A stretch of DNA of 64,000 nucleotides from positions 1,116,001 through 1,180,000 of the forward strand of contig NZ_CAJPVG010000001.1 in assembly GCF_905397375.1 (NCBI RefSeq), given 5' to 3'. Shown in pieces: positions 24,584-33,822 of this stretch. The position numbers were made by a program, and so were the translations under genes. The notes beneath the pieces were generated by a model. It saw only the letters and a list, made by a program, of their open reading frames with translations, was not told where the DNA came from and ran no database searches. Every line of letters starts with the position of its first letter. Position 1 is the stretch's first letter. This DNA comes from Ralstonia mannitolilytica (GTDB lineage: Bacteria; Pseudomonadota; Gammaproteobacteria; Burkholderiales; Burkholderiaceae).

Positions 24584-27169
24584 ATGCTTGAAAACTATCG
24601 TGCTCACGTGGCCGCCCGCGCCGCGCTCGGTATTCCCCCGTTGCCGCTGACGGCTCAACAGACCGCCGAACTGGTGGAACTGCTGACGAATCCGCCCGCT
24701 GGTGAAGAGAAGACGCTGCTTGACCTGATCACCCATCGCGTGCCCGCCGGCGTGGACGAAGCCGCCCGCGTGAAGGCCGGCTTCCTGGCTGCCGTGGCCA
24801 AGGGCGAGACCGCCTGCCCGCTGATCTCGCGCGCGCACGCCACCGAACTGCTCGGCACGATGCTGGGCGGCTACAACATCGCCCCGCTGATCGAGCTGCT
24901 GTCCGACGCCGAGGTTGGCGCCGTCGCCGCCGACGCGCTGAAGAAAACCCTGCTGATGTTCGACCAGTTCCACGACGTGAAGGAACTCGCCGACAAGGGC
25001 AATGCGAATGCCAAGGCCGTCCTGCAGAGCTGGGCCGACGCCGAATGGTTCACGAGCCGCCCGGAAGTGCCGCAAAGCCTGACGATCACCGTGTTCAAGG
25101 TCCCGGGCGAAACCAACACCGACGACCTGTCGCCGGCACCCGACGCCACGACCCGCCCGGACATCCCGCTGCACGCGCTGGCGATGCTGAAGAACGCGCG
25201 CCCCGGCATCACGCCCGAAGAAGACGGCAAGCGCGGCCCCGTCAAGTTCATCGAATCGCTGAAGGAAAAGGGTCACCTGGTCGCTTACGTGGGCGACGTG
25301 GTCGGCACGGGCTCCTCGCGCAAGTCGGCCACCAACTCGGTGCTGTGGTTCACGGGTGAGGACATCCCGTACGTCCCGAACAAGCGTTTTGGCGGCGTGT
25401 GCCTCGGCGGCAAGATCGCCCCGATCTTCTACAACACCATGGAAGACGCCGGCGCGCTGCCGATCGAACTCGACGTGTCGCAGATGAACATGGGCGACGT
25501 GGTGGAACTGCGCCCGTACGAAGGCAAGGCGCTGAAGGACGGCAAGGTCATCGCCGAATTCCAGGTCAAGTCCGACGTGCTGTTCGACGAAGTGCGCGCT
25601 GGCGGCCGCATTCCGCTGATCATCGGCCGCGGCCTGACCGCCAAGGCGCGTGAAGCGCTGGGCCTGCCGCCGTCGACGCTGTTCCGCCTGCCGCACCAGC
25701 CGGCCAACAGCGGCAAGGGCTTCTCGCTCGCGCAGAAGATGGTCGGCCGCGCGTGCGGTCTGCCGGAAGGCCAGGGCGTGCGCCCGGGCACGTACTGCGA
25801 ACCGAAGATGACCTCCGTCGGCTCGCAGGACACCACCGGCCCGATGACCCGTGACGAACTGAAGGACCTGGCGTGCCTGGGCTTCTCGGCCGACCTCGTG
25901 ATGCAGTCGTTCTGCCACACCGCCGCGTATCCGAAGCCGGTGGACGTGAAGACGCACCAGACGCTGCCGAACTTCATCAGCACGCGCGGCGGCATCGCGC
26001 TGCGCCCGGGCGACGGCGTGATCCACTCGTGGCTGAACCGCATGCTGCTGCCCGACACCGTCGGTACCGGTGGCGATTCGCACACGCGCTTCCCGATCGG
26101 CATCAGCTTCCCCGCAGGCTCGGGCCTGGTCGCTTTCGCGGCCGCCACCGGCACGATGCCGCTGGACATGCCGGAATCGGTGCTGGTCCGCTTCAAGGGC
26201 CAGATGCAGCCGGGCGTCACGCTGCGTGACCTCGTCAACGCGATCCCGCTGTACGCCATCAAGCAAGGCATGCTGACGGTCGCCAAGCAGGGCAAGAAGA
26301 ACATCTTCTCGGGCCGCATCCTCGAAATCGAAGGCCTGCCTGACCTGAAGGTCGAGCAGGCGTTCGAGCTGTCGGATGCATCTGCCGAGCGTTCGGCCGC
26401 AGGCTGCACGGTGCGCCTGAACAAGGAACCGATCATCGAATACCTGAACAGCAACATCACGCTGCTCAAGTGGATGATTGCGGAGGGCTACCAGGATGCG
26501 CGCAGCCTCCAGCGCCGCATCAAGGCGATGGAAGCATGGCTGGCCGATCCGAAGCTGCTGGAGCCGGATGCCGATGCCGAATACGCTGCCGTCATCGAGA
26601 TCGACCTGGCCGACATCCACGAGCCGATCGTCGCGTGCCCGAACGATCCGGACGACGTGAAGACGCTGTCGGATGTGGCCGGCGCCAAGATCGACGAGGT
26701 GTTCATCGGCTCCTGCATGACCAACATCGGTCACTTCCGCGCCGCGTCGAAGCTGCTCGAAGGCAAGCGCGACATTCCCGTCAAGCTGTGGGTGGCGCCG
26801 CCGACCAAGATGGACCAGAAGCAGCTGACCGAAGAAGGCCACTACGGTGTGTTCGGCACGGCCGGCGCGCGTACCGAAATGCCGGGCTGCTCGCTGTGCA
26901 TGGGCAACCAGGCACAGGTGCGCGAAGGCGCGACCGTCATGTCGACGTCCACGCGTAACTTCCCGAACCGTCTGGGCAAGAACACGAACGTGTATCTGGG
27001 CTCGGCGGAACTGGCGGCGATCTGCTCACGCCTGGGCCGTATCCCGACGAAGGAAGAGTACATGGCCGACATCGGCGTGATCAACGCGAACGGCGACAAG
27101 ATCTACAAGTACATGAACTTCGACCAGATCCAGGACTTCAAGGAAGTGGCCGACACCGTGCAGGTCTAA
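24584..27169 (+). CDS. acnB: aconitate hydratase B
   Basis: 861 residues, close to E. coli AcnB (865). The N-terminal HEAT-like helical domain is MLENYRAHVAARAALGIPP onward. The swivel domain contains GDVVGTGSSRKSATNSV, and the catalytic part has DTTGPMTRDELKDLACLGFS. The [4Fe-4S] cluster ligands are visible as C711 (GSCMTNIGH), C769 and C772 (GCSLCMGN). It isomerises citrate to isocitrate in the TCA cycle and, when it loses its cluster, can bind mRNA. Codon use is more biased than in its neighbours, which fits high expression. It is monocistronic with its own promoter and terminator. Confidence 0.98.
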   Translation: MLENYRAHVAARAALGIPPLPLTAQQTAELVELLTNPPAGEEKTLLDLITHRVPAGVDEAARVKAGFLAAVAKGETACPLISRAHATELLGTMLGGYNIAPLIELLSDAEVGAVAADALKKTLLMFDQFHDVKELADKGNANAKAVLQSWADAEWFTSRPEVPQSLTITVFKVPGETNTDDLSPAPDATTRPDIPLHALAMLKNARPGITPEEDGKRGPVKFIESLKEKGHLVAYVGDVVGTGSSRKSATNSVLWFTGEDIPYVPNKRFGGVCLGGKIAPIFYNTMEDAGALPIELDVSQMNMGDVVELRPYEGKALKDGKVIAEFQVKSDVLFDEVRAGGRIPLIIGRGLTAKAREALGLPPSTLFRLPHQPANSGKGFSLAQKMVGRACGLPEGQGVRPGTYCEPKMTSVGSQDTTGPMTRDELKDLACLGFSADLVMQSFCHTAAYPKPVDVKTHQTLPNFISTRGGIALRPGDGVIHSWLNRMLLPDTVGTGGDSHTRFPIGISFPAGSGLVAFAAATGTMPLDMPESVLVRFKGQMQPGVTLRDLVNAIPLYAIKQGMLTVAKQGKKNIFSGRILEIEGLPDLKVEQAFELSDASAERSAAGCTVRLNKEPIIEYLNSNITLLKWMIAEGYQDARSLQRRIKAMEAWLADPKLLEPDADAEYAAVIEIDLADIHEPIVACPNDPDDVKTLSDVAGAKIDEVFIGSCMTNIGHFRAASKLLEGKRDIPVKLWVAPPTKMDQKQLTEEGHYGVFGTAGARTEMPGCSLCMGNQAQVREGATVMSTSTRNFPNRLGKNTNVYLGSAELAAICSRLGRIPTKEEYMADIGVINANGDKIYKYMNFDQIQDFKEVADTVQV

Positions 27170-27218
27170 ACGGGCCGTCGGTCTGCGGCCGGTTGTGCTG
27201 GCCGCAGCGGATGCGATG

Positions 27219-27254
27219 ACGCCGCAGGTGGAATGCCTGCGGCGTTTTTTTTTT
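27219..27254 (+). terminator. rho-independent terminator of acnB
   Basis: ACGCCGCAGG and CCTGCGGCGT form a perfect stem with a 7-nt loop, followed by ten T. A second stem (CTGCGGCC...GGCCGCAG, 27183-27207) precedes it. Confidence 0.93.
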
Positions 27255-27354
27255 GCGATCCGCAGCAGCAAACTCACGCCGGCCGGCATTCGCACGAGTG
27301 CGGTACGATGGGCCGGTCTGCCTGCGAACTGCCCCACTACACCTGCTACGCAAC

Positions 27355-28239
27355 ATGCGCATTCCGCCCATGAAGGCGATCATTGCGTTCGAGTCCGTCG
27401 CGCGGACGAAGAGCGTGAATCGCGCCGCCGAAGAGCTTGGCCTGACGCCTTCGGCCGTCAGCCACCAGATCAGCAACCTCGAGGCGGCGATCGGCCAGCC
27501 GCTGTTCTTTCGGCAGGGGCGCGGGCTGGTGCTCACGCCCGTTGGCGAACAGTATCTGCGCGACGTGACCGGTGCGTTGGCCGATCTGGGTCGCGCCACC
27601 GAGCGTGCCTCCAGCCGGTCCGATGTCGAGATCCTGCGCGTGCACTCCAGCCCCAGCTTCGGCCTGATGTGGCTGCTGCCGCGCCTGGCCGCGTTCCAGC
27701 AGGACCATAGCGACATCCGCCTCAACGTGTCGTGCTCGTATGAAGAGGTGTCGTTCACCAGCGGGTTCTACGACATCGATGTCCGCTATGGGCACGCGCA
27801 CTGGCGCGACGTGCAGATCAAGACGCTGCGCAACGAACGCATCGCGCCGCTGGCGGCTCCGGCGTATCTCGAGCGCCATCCCGTCTCGTCGCCGGCCGAC
27901 CTGCTCGCACATCGGCTGATCCGCTCGGAGACGCCGCTGGTGCAATGGCAGCAATGGTTTGCGCGCTTTGGAGTCGAGCACATGCACGCATCGTTCGACT
28001 TTGCGTTCGACCGCTCGTACATGTCGCTCGAGACTGCTGCGTTGGGTCTGGGCGTGGCGCTGGAAAGCTCGCTGCTGGCTTCGGTGATGATCGCGCAGGG
28101 CAGGCTGGTGCCCGTGTTTGGCGAAGATCGCGCGCTGGAAGTCGCGGGCCACCATATCGTGCTGCCGCCGCAGAACGCCGACCTGCCGCGCGTTTCACGT
28201 TTTCTCGCCTGGGTGGACCAGCAGCTCCAGCAGGCTTGA
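27355..28239 (+). CDS. LysR-type regulator, GcvA/AmpR-like
   Basis: 294 residues from ATG 27355. The N-terminal RIPPMKAIIAFESVARTKSV and the helix-turn-helix RAAEELGLTPSAVSHQISNLE are typical of the GcvA/AmpR branch, as is FFRQGRGLVLTPVGEQY. The effector domain includes YDIDVRYGHAHWRDVQI and LETAALGLGVALESSLLA. It precedes the SDR-MFS-transketolase genes in the same direction with 151 nt between, and probably controls them. The effector is unknown. Confidence 0.92.
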   Translation: MRIPPMKAIIAFESVARTKSVNRAAEELGLTPSAVSHQISNLEAAIGQPLFFRQGRGLVLTPVGEQYLRDVTGALADLGRATERASSRSDVEILRVHSSPSFGLMWLLPRLAAFQQDHSDIRLNVSCSYEEVSFTSGFYDIDVRYGHAHWRDVQIKTLRNERIAPLAAPAYLERHPVSSPADLLAHRLIRSETPLVQWQQWFARFGVEHMHASFDFAFDRSYMSLETAALGLGVALESSLLASVMIAQGRLVPVFGEDRALEVAGHHIVLPPQNADLPRVSRFLAWVDQQLQQA

Positions 28240-28390
28240 CCCGTTTGGGCTGGCAATGGTGCGTCGCACCAGAATACGCTGCCCGTTCAACTGAAAATTT
28301 CTCAGCCATAGTTGAATCCAACTGCGTTGATCGAATTGGCGCCTGGCACAACACTGCAGCCAACAAGATTTCAACAGTCAGGAGACAACG

Positions 28391-29140
28391 ATGTTGCTCG
28401 AGAACAAGGTCGTGATCGTCACCGGGGCGGCCTCGCCGCGCGGGATCGGTAGGGCCACGGCAAAAGCGCTTGCCGCACATGGCGCGCAGGTGGTGGTGCT
28501 GGATCTGCGGCTCGACGATGCGCAGCAGGCTGCCCGCGAACTCGGTGAAGGGCATCTCGGCCTCGCTTGCGATGTGACCGATCGTAGCGCTTGCGATGCC
28601 GCTGTCCAAGCGGCTCTCACCAAATACGACCGCATTGACGGTCTCATCAACAACGCCGGCATCACGCAGCCGCTGCGCACGCTCGATATCGAGGCGGGCA
28701 ATTTCGATGCCGTGCTCGACGTGAACCTGCGCGGCACGCTGTACATGTCGCAGGCGGTGCTGCCGCACATGAAGGCGCACAAGCGCGGCAGCATCGTATG
28801 CATGTCTTCGGTATCGGCGCAGCGCGGCGGCGGCATCTTCGGCGGGCCCCACTACAGCGCCGCCAAGGCCGGCGTGCTGGGCCTGGCCCGTGCGATGGCG
28901 CGTGAGTTCGGCCCCGACAACGTCCGCGTCAACTCCATCACGCCCGGCCTCATCCAGACCGACATCACCGGCGACAAGCTCACGCCCGAGATGCGCACCG
29001 ACATCATCAAGGGCATCCCGCTCGGCCGGCTTGGCGACGCGGCCGACGTGGCCAACGCGTGCCTGTTCCTCGTGAGCGACCTCTCGGCCTACCTGACCGG
29101 CATTACGCTCGACGTGAACGGCGGCATGCTGATCCATTGA
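28391..29140 (+). CDS. short-chain dehydrogenase/reductase
   Basis: 249 residues; CAGGAGACAACG precedes the ATG. The cofactor motif reads TGAASPRGIGRATAKAL, two residues longer than the usual TGxxxGIG, a variant seen in some SDR branches. NNAG is at residue 89-92, the catalytic Ser in SSVSAQ and the YxxxK pair in HYSAAKAG. The C-terminal ITPGLIQTDITGDKLTPEM is normal. It oxidises or reduces a hydroxyl/keto group, probably on a sugar or polyol given the transketolase-like neighbours. First enzyme gene of a cluster with an MFS carrier and a split transketolase. Confidence 0.9.
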   Translation: MLLENKVVIVTGAASPRGIGRATAKALAAHGAQVVVLDLRLDDAQQAARELGEGHLGLACDVTDRSACDAAVQAALTKYDRIDGLINNAGITQPLRTLDIEAGNFDAVLDVNLRGTLYMSQAVLPHMKAHKRGSIVCMSSVSAQRGGGIFGGPHYSAAKAGVLGLARAMAREFGPDNVRVNSITPGLIQTDITGDKLTPEMRTDIIKGIPLGRLGDAADVANACLFLVSDLSAYLTGITLDVNGGMLIH

Positions 29141-29260
29141 GCGACCGGGCCGCACGCAACCACAACGCATCACCTCACCGCCGCGGCCGCAGACGCGGGC
29201 CGTGGATCCCTTCGAGAAGCACGCACCCGGGCCCACCCGGGGCACATGGTAGGAGACACC

Positions 29261-30586
29261 ATGACCACGAAGTTCGCATCGCCCCTGCCGGGCGACGAGA
29301 TGGCGCGCGCGGACGCGGCCACGTTTGAATCCCGCACGTACGCCAAGGTGGCGCGCCGGCTCATTCCGTTCCTGATGATCTGCTACCTGGGCGCCTACCT
29401 GGATCGCGTCAACGTGGGCTTCGCCAAGCTGCAGATGCTCAATGACCTGCGCTTCAGCGAGACCGTGTACGGCCTAGGCGCCGGCATCTTCTTCCTCGGC
29501 TACTTCCTCTTCGAGGTCCCGAGCAACGTGATCCTGCACAAGGTCGGCGCACGCAACTGGCTCGCGCGGATCATGCTCACGTGGGCGGTCATCTCGGCAG
29601 GTTTTGCCTTCGTGACCACCCCGACGTCGTTCTACGTGCTGCGCTTCCTGCTGGGCGTGGCCGAGGCGGGCTTCGCGCCTGGGGTCATCCTCTACATGAC
29701 GTACTGGTTCCCGTCGCAGCGCCGCGCCAAGGCGTTGTCGATGTTCTTCATGGCGATTCCACTGGCGGGCATCGTGGGCGGGCCGCTGTCGGGCTACATC
29801 ATGCATGCCTTCCATGGTGCGGCCGACTTGGCGGGCTGGAAGTGGCTGTTCCTCATCGAAGCCTTGCCGTCGCTCGTGCTGGGCATCGCCATCCTGTTCT
29901 ATCTCGACAACGGCATCGCCCAGGCCAAGTGGCTGACCGATGCGGAGAAGGCGCTGCTCGAACGCAACGTTGCCGGAGACAACGCGCAGAAGACCGCGCA
30001 TGGCTCCGTGGGTGCCTTCATTGCTGACCGGCGCCTGTGGCTCCTGGCCGCCATCTACTTCTGCGTGGTGCTCGGCCAGTACGGGCTCACGTTCTGGCTG
30101 CCGACGCTGATCCGCAAGGCGGGCGTGGCCGATCCGCTGTGGGTCGGCGTGTTCACCGCGGTGCCGTACGTGTGCGCCATCGTCGCGCTGCCGCTGATCG
30201 GCATGAGCGCCGACCGCCGTCGCGAGCGCCGCCTTCACCTTGCCGTGCCGATGCTTGTGGCCGCCGCCGGTTTTGCGCTGTTGCCCCTGCTCGGCAACGT
30301 GGGCGCGTCCCTGGTGTGCCTGAGCATTGCGGCGGCCGGGATTCTGTCTTCGTCGTCGCAGTTCTGGTCGCTGCCGACGGCCATGCTGGGCGGCATGTCG
30401 GCCGCCGCGGGCATCGCCGCCGTCAACTGCTTCGCCAATCTCGCCGGCTTTTTCTCGCCCGCCATCGTCGGGTGGCTCAACGACCTGACCGGCAAATCGA
30501 CGGCGGGGCTGATCTTCATCTCGTCGGCCATCGTGCTGGGCGCCGTGCTGGTGTTTTTCGTGCCGGCCCGGGCGGTCAACCGTTGA
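29261..30586 (+). CDS. MFS transporter, anion:cation symporter (ACS) family
   Basis: 441 residues from ATG 29261 with TAGGAGACACC upstream. It has twelve predicted membrane segments. The ACS family motifs are visible: CYLGAYLDRVNVGFAKLQML near the start, ARIMLTWAVISAGFAF, and EAGFAPGVILYMTYWFPSQR in the first half. These carriers import organic anions such as sugar acids, tartrate or phthalate with protons. Within this cluster it should bring in the substrate of the SDR and transketolase. Confidence 0.9.
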   Translation: MTTKFASPLPGDEMARADAATFESRTYAKVARRLIPFLMICYLGAYLDRVNVGFAKLQMLNDLRFSETVYGLGAGIFFLGYFLFEVPSNVILHKVGARNWLARIMLTWAVISAGFAFVTTPTSFYVLRFLLGVAEAGFAPGVILYMTYWFPSQRRAKALSMFFMAIPLAGIVGGPLSGYIMHAFHGAADLAGWKWLFLIEALPSLVLGIAILFYLDNGIAQAKWLTDAEKALLERNVAGDNAQKTAHGSVGAFIADRRLWLLAAIYFCVVLGQYGLTFWLPTLIRKAGVADPLWVGVFTAVPYVCAIVALPLIGMSADRRRERRLHLAVPMLVAAAGFALLPLLGNVGASLVCLSIAAAGILSSSSQFWSLPTAMLGGMSAAAGIAAVNCFANLAGFFSPAIVGWLNDLTGKSTAGLIFISSAIVLGAVLVFFVPARAVNR

Positions 30587-30627
30587 TGCCGCTGCCTATC
30601 GCTTCTTGCTTCACCACAGGAAACACC

Positions 30628-31479
30628 ATGACTTCCACATCATTGCCGCCTACCGGCGCCGTGCCGCTGGTCGAGCGCGCGTACCGCATCCGCCGCAACG
30701 CCCTGCTGATGGGCGAGGTGCAGGGCCAGGGCTACATCGGTCAGGCACTTGACATTGCCGACGTGCTGGCCGTCGCCTACTTTGACGCCATGCGCTATCG
30801 CCCCGAAGACCCGCAATGGGAGGGCCGCGATCGCTTCCTGCTCTCCAACGGCCACTATGCGATCGCGTTGTACGCCGCGCTGTTGGAGGCCGGCATCCTG
30901 CCCGCCGAAGAACTCGAAACGTACGGCAGCGACGACAGCCGCCTGCCGATGTCGGGCATGGCCAGCTACACGCCCGGCATGGAGATGTCCGGCGGGTCAT
31001 TGGGGCAGGGGCTGACCATCGCCGTCGGCCGCTGCCTGGGCCTCAAGCGCAAGGGTTCCGATGCGTTTGTCTACACGCTATTTTCCGACGGCGAGCTCGA
31101 CGAGGGCGCGGTCTGGGAGGGCATCCTGTCTGCCGCGCACTGGAAGCTCGACAACCTGATCGCCGTGGTCGATGTCAACAACCAGCAGGCGGACGGCCCT
31201 TCGACGCAGATCATGGCGTTCGAGCCGCTGGTGCCCAAGTTCGAGGCGTTCGGCTGGTTCACGCAGCGTGTGGACGGCAACGACATCGACGCCGTCAAGG
31301 CTGCGTTCGATGCCGCGCGCACGCACACGGGCGCACAGCCGCGCATGATCATCTGCGATACGCGCATGGGTCGCGGTGTGCCGTTCCTGGAGCAGCGGGA
31401 GAAGAACCACTTCATCCGCGTCGACGAACACGAATGGCAGCTCGCGCTGCAGGCACTGGAAGCCGGGAGGACCGCATGA
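30628..31479 (+). CDS. transketolase, N-terminal (TPP-binding) subunit
   Basis: 283 residues from ATG 30628. ILSAAHW and the thiamine-diphosphate motif region SDGELDEGAVWEGILSAAHW (about residue 153) followed by VVDVNNQQADGPS show the PP domain. DRFLLSNGHYAIALYAALLE and GSLGQGLTIAVGRCLG carry the expected conserved His and Gly residues. The protein ends where the Pyr domain would begin, which is encoded by the next gene overlapping by ATGA. Such two-gene transketolases are common in catabolic clusters and act as heterodimers. Confidence 0.92.
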   Translation: MTSTSLPPTGAVPLVERAYRIRRNALLMGEVQGQGYIGQALDIADVLAVAYFDAMRYRPEDPQWEGRDRFLLSNGHYAIALYAALLEAGILPAEELETYGSDDSRLPMSGMASYTPGMEMSGGSLGQGLTIAVGRCLGLKRKGSDAFVYTLFSDGELDEGAVWEGILSAAHWKLDNLIAVVDVNNQQADGPSTQIMAFEPLVPKFEAFGWFTQRVDGNDIDAVKAAFDAARTHTGAQPRMIICDTRMGRGVPFLEQREKNHFIRVDEHEWQLALQALEAGRTA

Positions 31480-32477
31480 GCCGCACCGTACTGAACAAGC
31501 CCAAGCTCAAGACCTCGGCGATGATCGCGTCGATCGCTGGCGAAGGGCAGGCGACGCGGCCCGCGCCGTTCGGCCATGCACTCGCTGAACTGGCCCGCGT
31601 GAAGGCCAACGTCGTCGGCATGACGGCGGACCTCGGCAAATACACCGACTTGCACATCTTCGCCAAGGCGTTTCCGGACCGCTACTACCAGATGGGCATG
31701 GCCGAACAGCTGCTCATGGGTGCAGCGGCGGGCCTGGCCAACGAGGGCGCGCAGCCTTTCGTGACGACGTACGCCGTGTTTGCGACGCGCCGTGCATACG
31801 ACTTCATGCACCAGACGATTGCCGAAGACAATCTCGACGTGAAGATCGTCTGTGCGCTGCCCGGCCTCACCACAGGCTATGGCCCAAGCCACCAAGCCGC
31901 CGAAGACCTGGCCCTGATGCGTGCCATGCCCAACATGACGGTCATCGACCCGTGCGATGCGCTGGAGATCGAGCAGATGGTGCCCGCCATCGCCGCCCAT
32001 GCGGGCCCGGTGTATGCGCGTCTGCTGCGCGGCAACGTGCCGCTGGTGCTCGATGAGTACGGCTACCAGTTCGAGCTTGGCAAGGCCAAGCTGCTGCGCG
32101 ACGGCGCCGAAGTGCTCGTGATCTCGTCCGGCATCATGACGATGCGCGCGCTGGAGGTGGCCAAGGTGCTGCAGGACGATGGCCTGGGCGTGGCGGTGGT
32201 GCACGTGCCGACAATCAAGCCGCTCGATACCGAGACGATCCTGTGTGAGGCGCAGCGCTCGGGCCGGCTCGTCGTGGTGGCCGAGAACCACACCGTGATT
32301 GGCGGCCTGGGCGAGGCCGTGGCCGGCACGCTGATGCGTGCGGGGGTGAATGTGCCCTTCCGCCAGGTGGGCTTGCCGGATGCCTTCCTCGACGCCGGTG
32401 CGCTGCCGACGCTGCATGACCGCTACGGCATCTCGACAAGCGTCATGGCGTCGATGATTCGCGGCTGGCTCGGTTGA
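31476..32477 (+). CDS. transketolase, C-terminal (pyrimidine-binding) subunit
   Basis: 333 residues, starting in the ATGA shared with the previous gene. The catalytic Glu of the Pyr domain lies in QMGMAEQLLMGAAAGLANEG, and YAVFATRRAYDFMHQTIAED and CALPGLTTGYGPSHQAAEDL follow. The C-terminal domain includes GAEVLVISSGIMTMRALEVA. It forms the active transketolase with the N-terminal subunit. A strong terminator follows. Confidence 0.92.
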   Translation: MSRTVLNKPKLKTSAMIASIAGEGQATRPAPFGHALAELARVKANVVGMTADLGKYTDLHIFAKAFPDRYYQMGMAEQLLMGAAAGLANEGAQPFVTTYAVFATRRAYDFMHQTIAEDNLDVKIVCALPGLTTGYGPSHQAAEDLALMRAMPNMTVIDPCDALEIEQMVPAIAAHAGPVYARLLRGNVPLVLDEYGYQFELGKAKLLRDGAEVLVISSGIMTMRALEVAKVLQDDGLGVAVVHVPTIKPLDTETILCEAQRSGRLVVVAENHTVIGGLGEAVAGTLMRAGVNVPFRQVGLPDAFLDAGALPTLHDRYGISTSVMASMIRGWLG

Positions 32478-32487
32478 GCCGCAACCG

Positions 32488-32523
32488 CCAAGGGTGCACA
32501 CGAAATGCACCCTTGGTGTTTTC
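32488..32523 (+). terminator. rho-independent terminator after the transketolase genes
   Basis: CCAAGGGTGCA and TGCACCCTTGG form a perfect 11-bp stem with a 7-nt loop, followed by TGTTTTC. It lies between converging genes. Confidence 0.85.
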
Positions 32524-32534
32524 GGGCCGGCTCC

Positions 32535-33737
32535 TCAGGCGTTGTTCGCCATGACGTGCGCGACGGCTTCGGCCACCGGGCCGACGTTGCGCTGGTTGAG
32601 CCCCGCCACGCACATCCGCCCCGAGCGCAGGATGTACACGCCGTGCTGCTCGCGCAAGCGGTCGACCTGCTCGGCACTCAAACCGGTGTACGTGAACATG
32701 CCGCGCTGCTTGATGTAGCGCGACAGCGCTTCGCCGCTCAGGTGCCGGCTCAGCCGGTCATGGATGGCCGTGCGCATGCCCGCGATGCGCTGGCACATGG
32801 CCGACAGCTCGCTGCGCCATGCCTGGTCCAGTTCGGGCGTGGTCAGGATCCGGGTGACGATCTTGGCGCCGTGCGTGGGCGGGTTGCTGTAGTTCGAGCG
32901 GACGGCGCTGGTCAACTGGCCGAGCACGCGGTCGGCCTCGGCGGCGCTGTCGCAGATGAGGCTGAGGCCGCCGCAGCGCTCGCCGTACAGCGAGAAGTTC
33001 TTGGAGAACGAGTTCGCCACCAGTGCCGGCACGCCGCGGCGCGCGAGCTCGCGAATGGCGAATGCATCGTCATCGAGGCCGGCGCCAAAGCCCTGGTACG
33101 CCATGTCGACGAAGGGCAGCAAGTCGCGCTTTTGCAGCACGTCAATCAGTTGCTGCCACTGCGCGTTGTCCAGGTCCACGCCGGTAGGGTTGTGGCAGCA
33201 CGCATGCAGGACGACGATGCTGTGCTTGTCCAGCGCGTCGATGGCCGCGAGCATGGCATCAAACCTGAGGCCGCCGGTGGCCTCGTCGTAGTACGGATAC
33301 GTGTTCACCGTAAAGCCGGCGCGCTCGAAGATGAAGCGGTGGTTTTCCCACGTCGGGTCGCTCACCCACACCTGGGCCTGGGGGAAATAGCGCTTGAGAA
33401 AATCGGCGCCGATCTTCAGCGCGCCCGATCCGCCCAGCGTCTGCACCGTGGCGATGCGGCCTTCGGTGCGGGCGGCGCAGTCCTGCCCGAACACGAGCTT
33501 CTGCACGGCATCCCGGTACTGCGCGAAACCGGCCATCGGCAGATAGGGCTTGGGGCCCGGCTCGTGGAGGATGGCGGCTTCGGCTTCGCGCACGGCCTTC
33601 ATGATGGGCAGGCGCCCATCGTCGTCAAAGTAGATGCCGATGCTGAGGTTGACCTTGTCCTGGCGCGGATCCTTCTGGAAGTTCTCGTTCAAGGTCAGGA
33701 TGGGGTCGCCTGGGTATGCGTCAACGTGTTCGAACAT
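32535..33737 (-). CDS. tyrB: aromatic amino acid aminotransferase (TyrB/AspC family)
   Basis: 400 residues from the ATG at 33737: MFEHVDAYPGDPILTLNENF. This start and the motifs VNLSIGIYFDDDGRLP, HACCHNPTGVDL (cofactor-binding Asn), FVDMAYQGFGAGL and the PLP Lys in NSFSKNFSLYGERCGG place it in the class I aminotransferase Ia group. AspC and TyrB cannot be told apart by motif alone, but it lies directly behind a permease and hpd. So conversion of tyrosine to 4-hydroxyphenylpyruvate is the likely job. It is the third gene of that operon, 85 nt after the permease. Confidence 0.9.
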   Translation of the reverse strand: MFEHVDAYPGDPILTLNENFQKDPRQDKVNLSIGIYFDDDGRLPIMKAVREAEAAILHEPGPKPYLPMAGFAQYRDAVQKLVFGQDCAARTEGRIATVQTLGGSGALKIGADFLKRYFPQAQVWVSDPTWENHRFIFERAGFTVNTYPYYDEATGGLRFDAMLAAIDALDKHSIVVLHACCHNPTGVDLDNAQWQQLIDVLQKRDLLPFVDMAYQGFGAGLDDDAFAIRELARRGVPALVANSFSKNFSLYGERCGGLSLICDSAAEADRVLGQLTSAVRSNYSNPPTHGAKIVTRILTTPELDQAWRSELSAMCQRIAGMRTAIHDRLSRHLSGEALSRYIKQRGMFTYTGLSAEQVDRLREQHGVYILRSGRMCVAGLNQRNVGPVAEAVAHVMANNA

Positions 33738-33822
33738 GATGGTGTTGCCTGGAAGTGGAAGGGGTCGATTGTGCCGGATCGCGCGCCGGCCCGTGTCGGC
33801 TGCGCGCAATCCGGCGAAGGCG

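Noticed and set aside
24569..26842. 757-codon open frame antisense to acnB
   Set aside because: Same effect over a highly biased gene; it lacks a ribosome binding site and has shadow-type composition.
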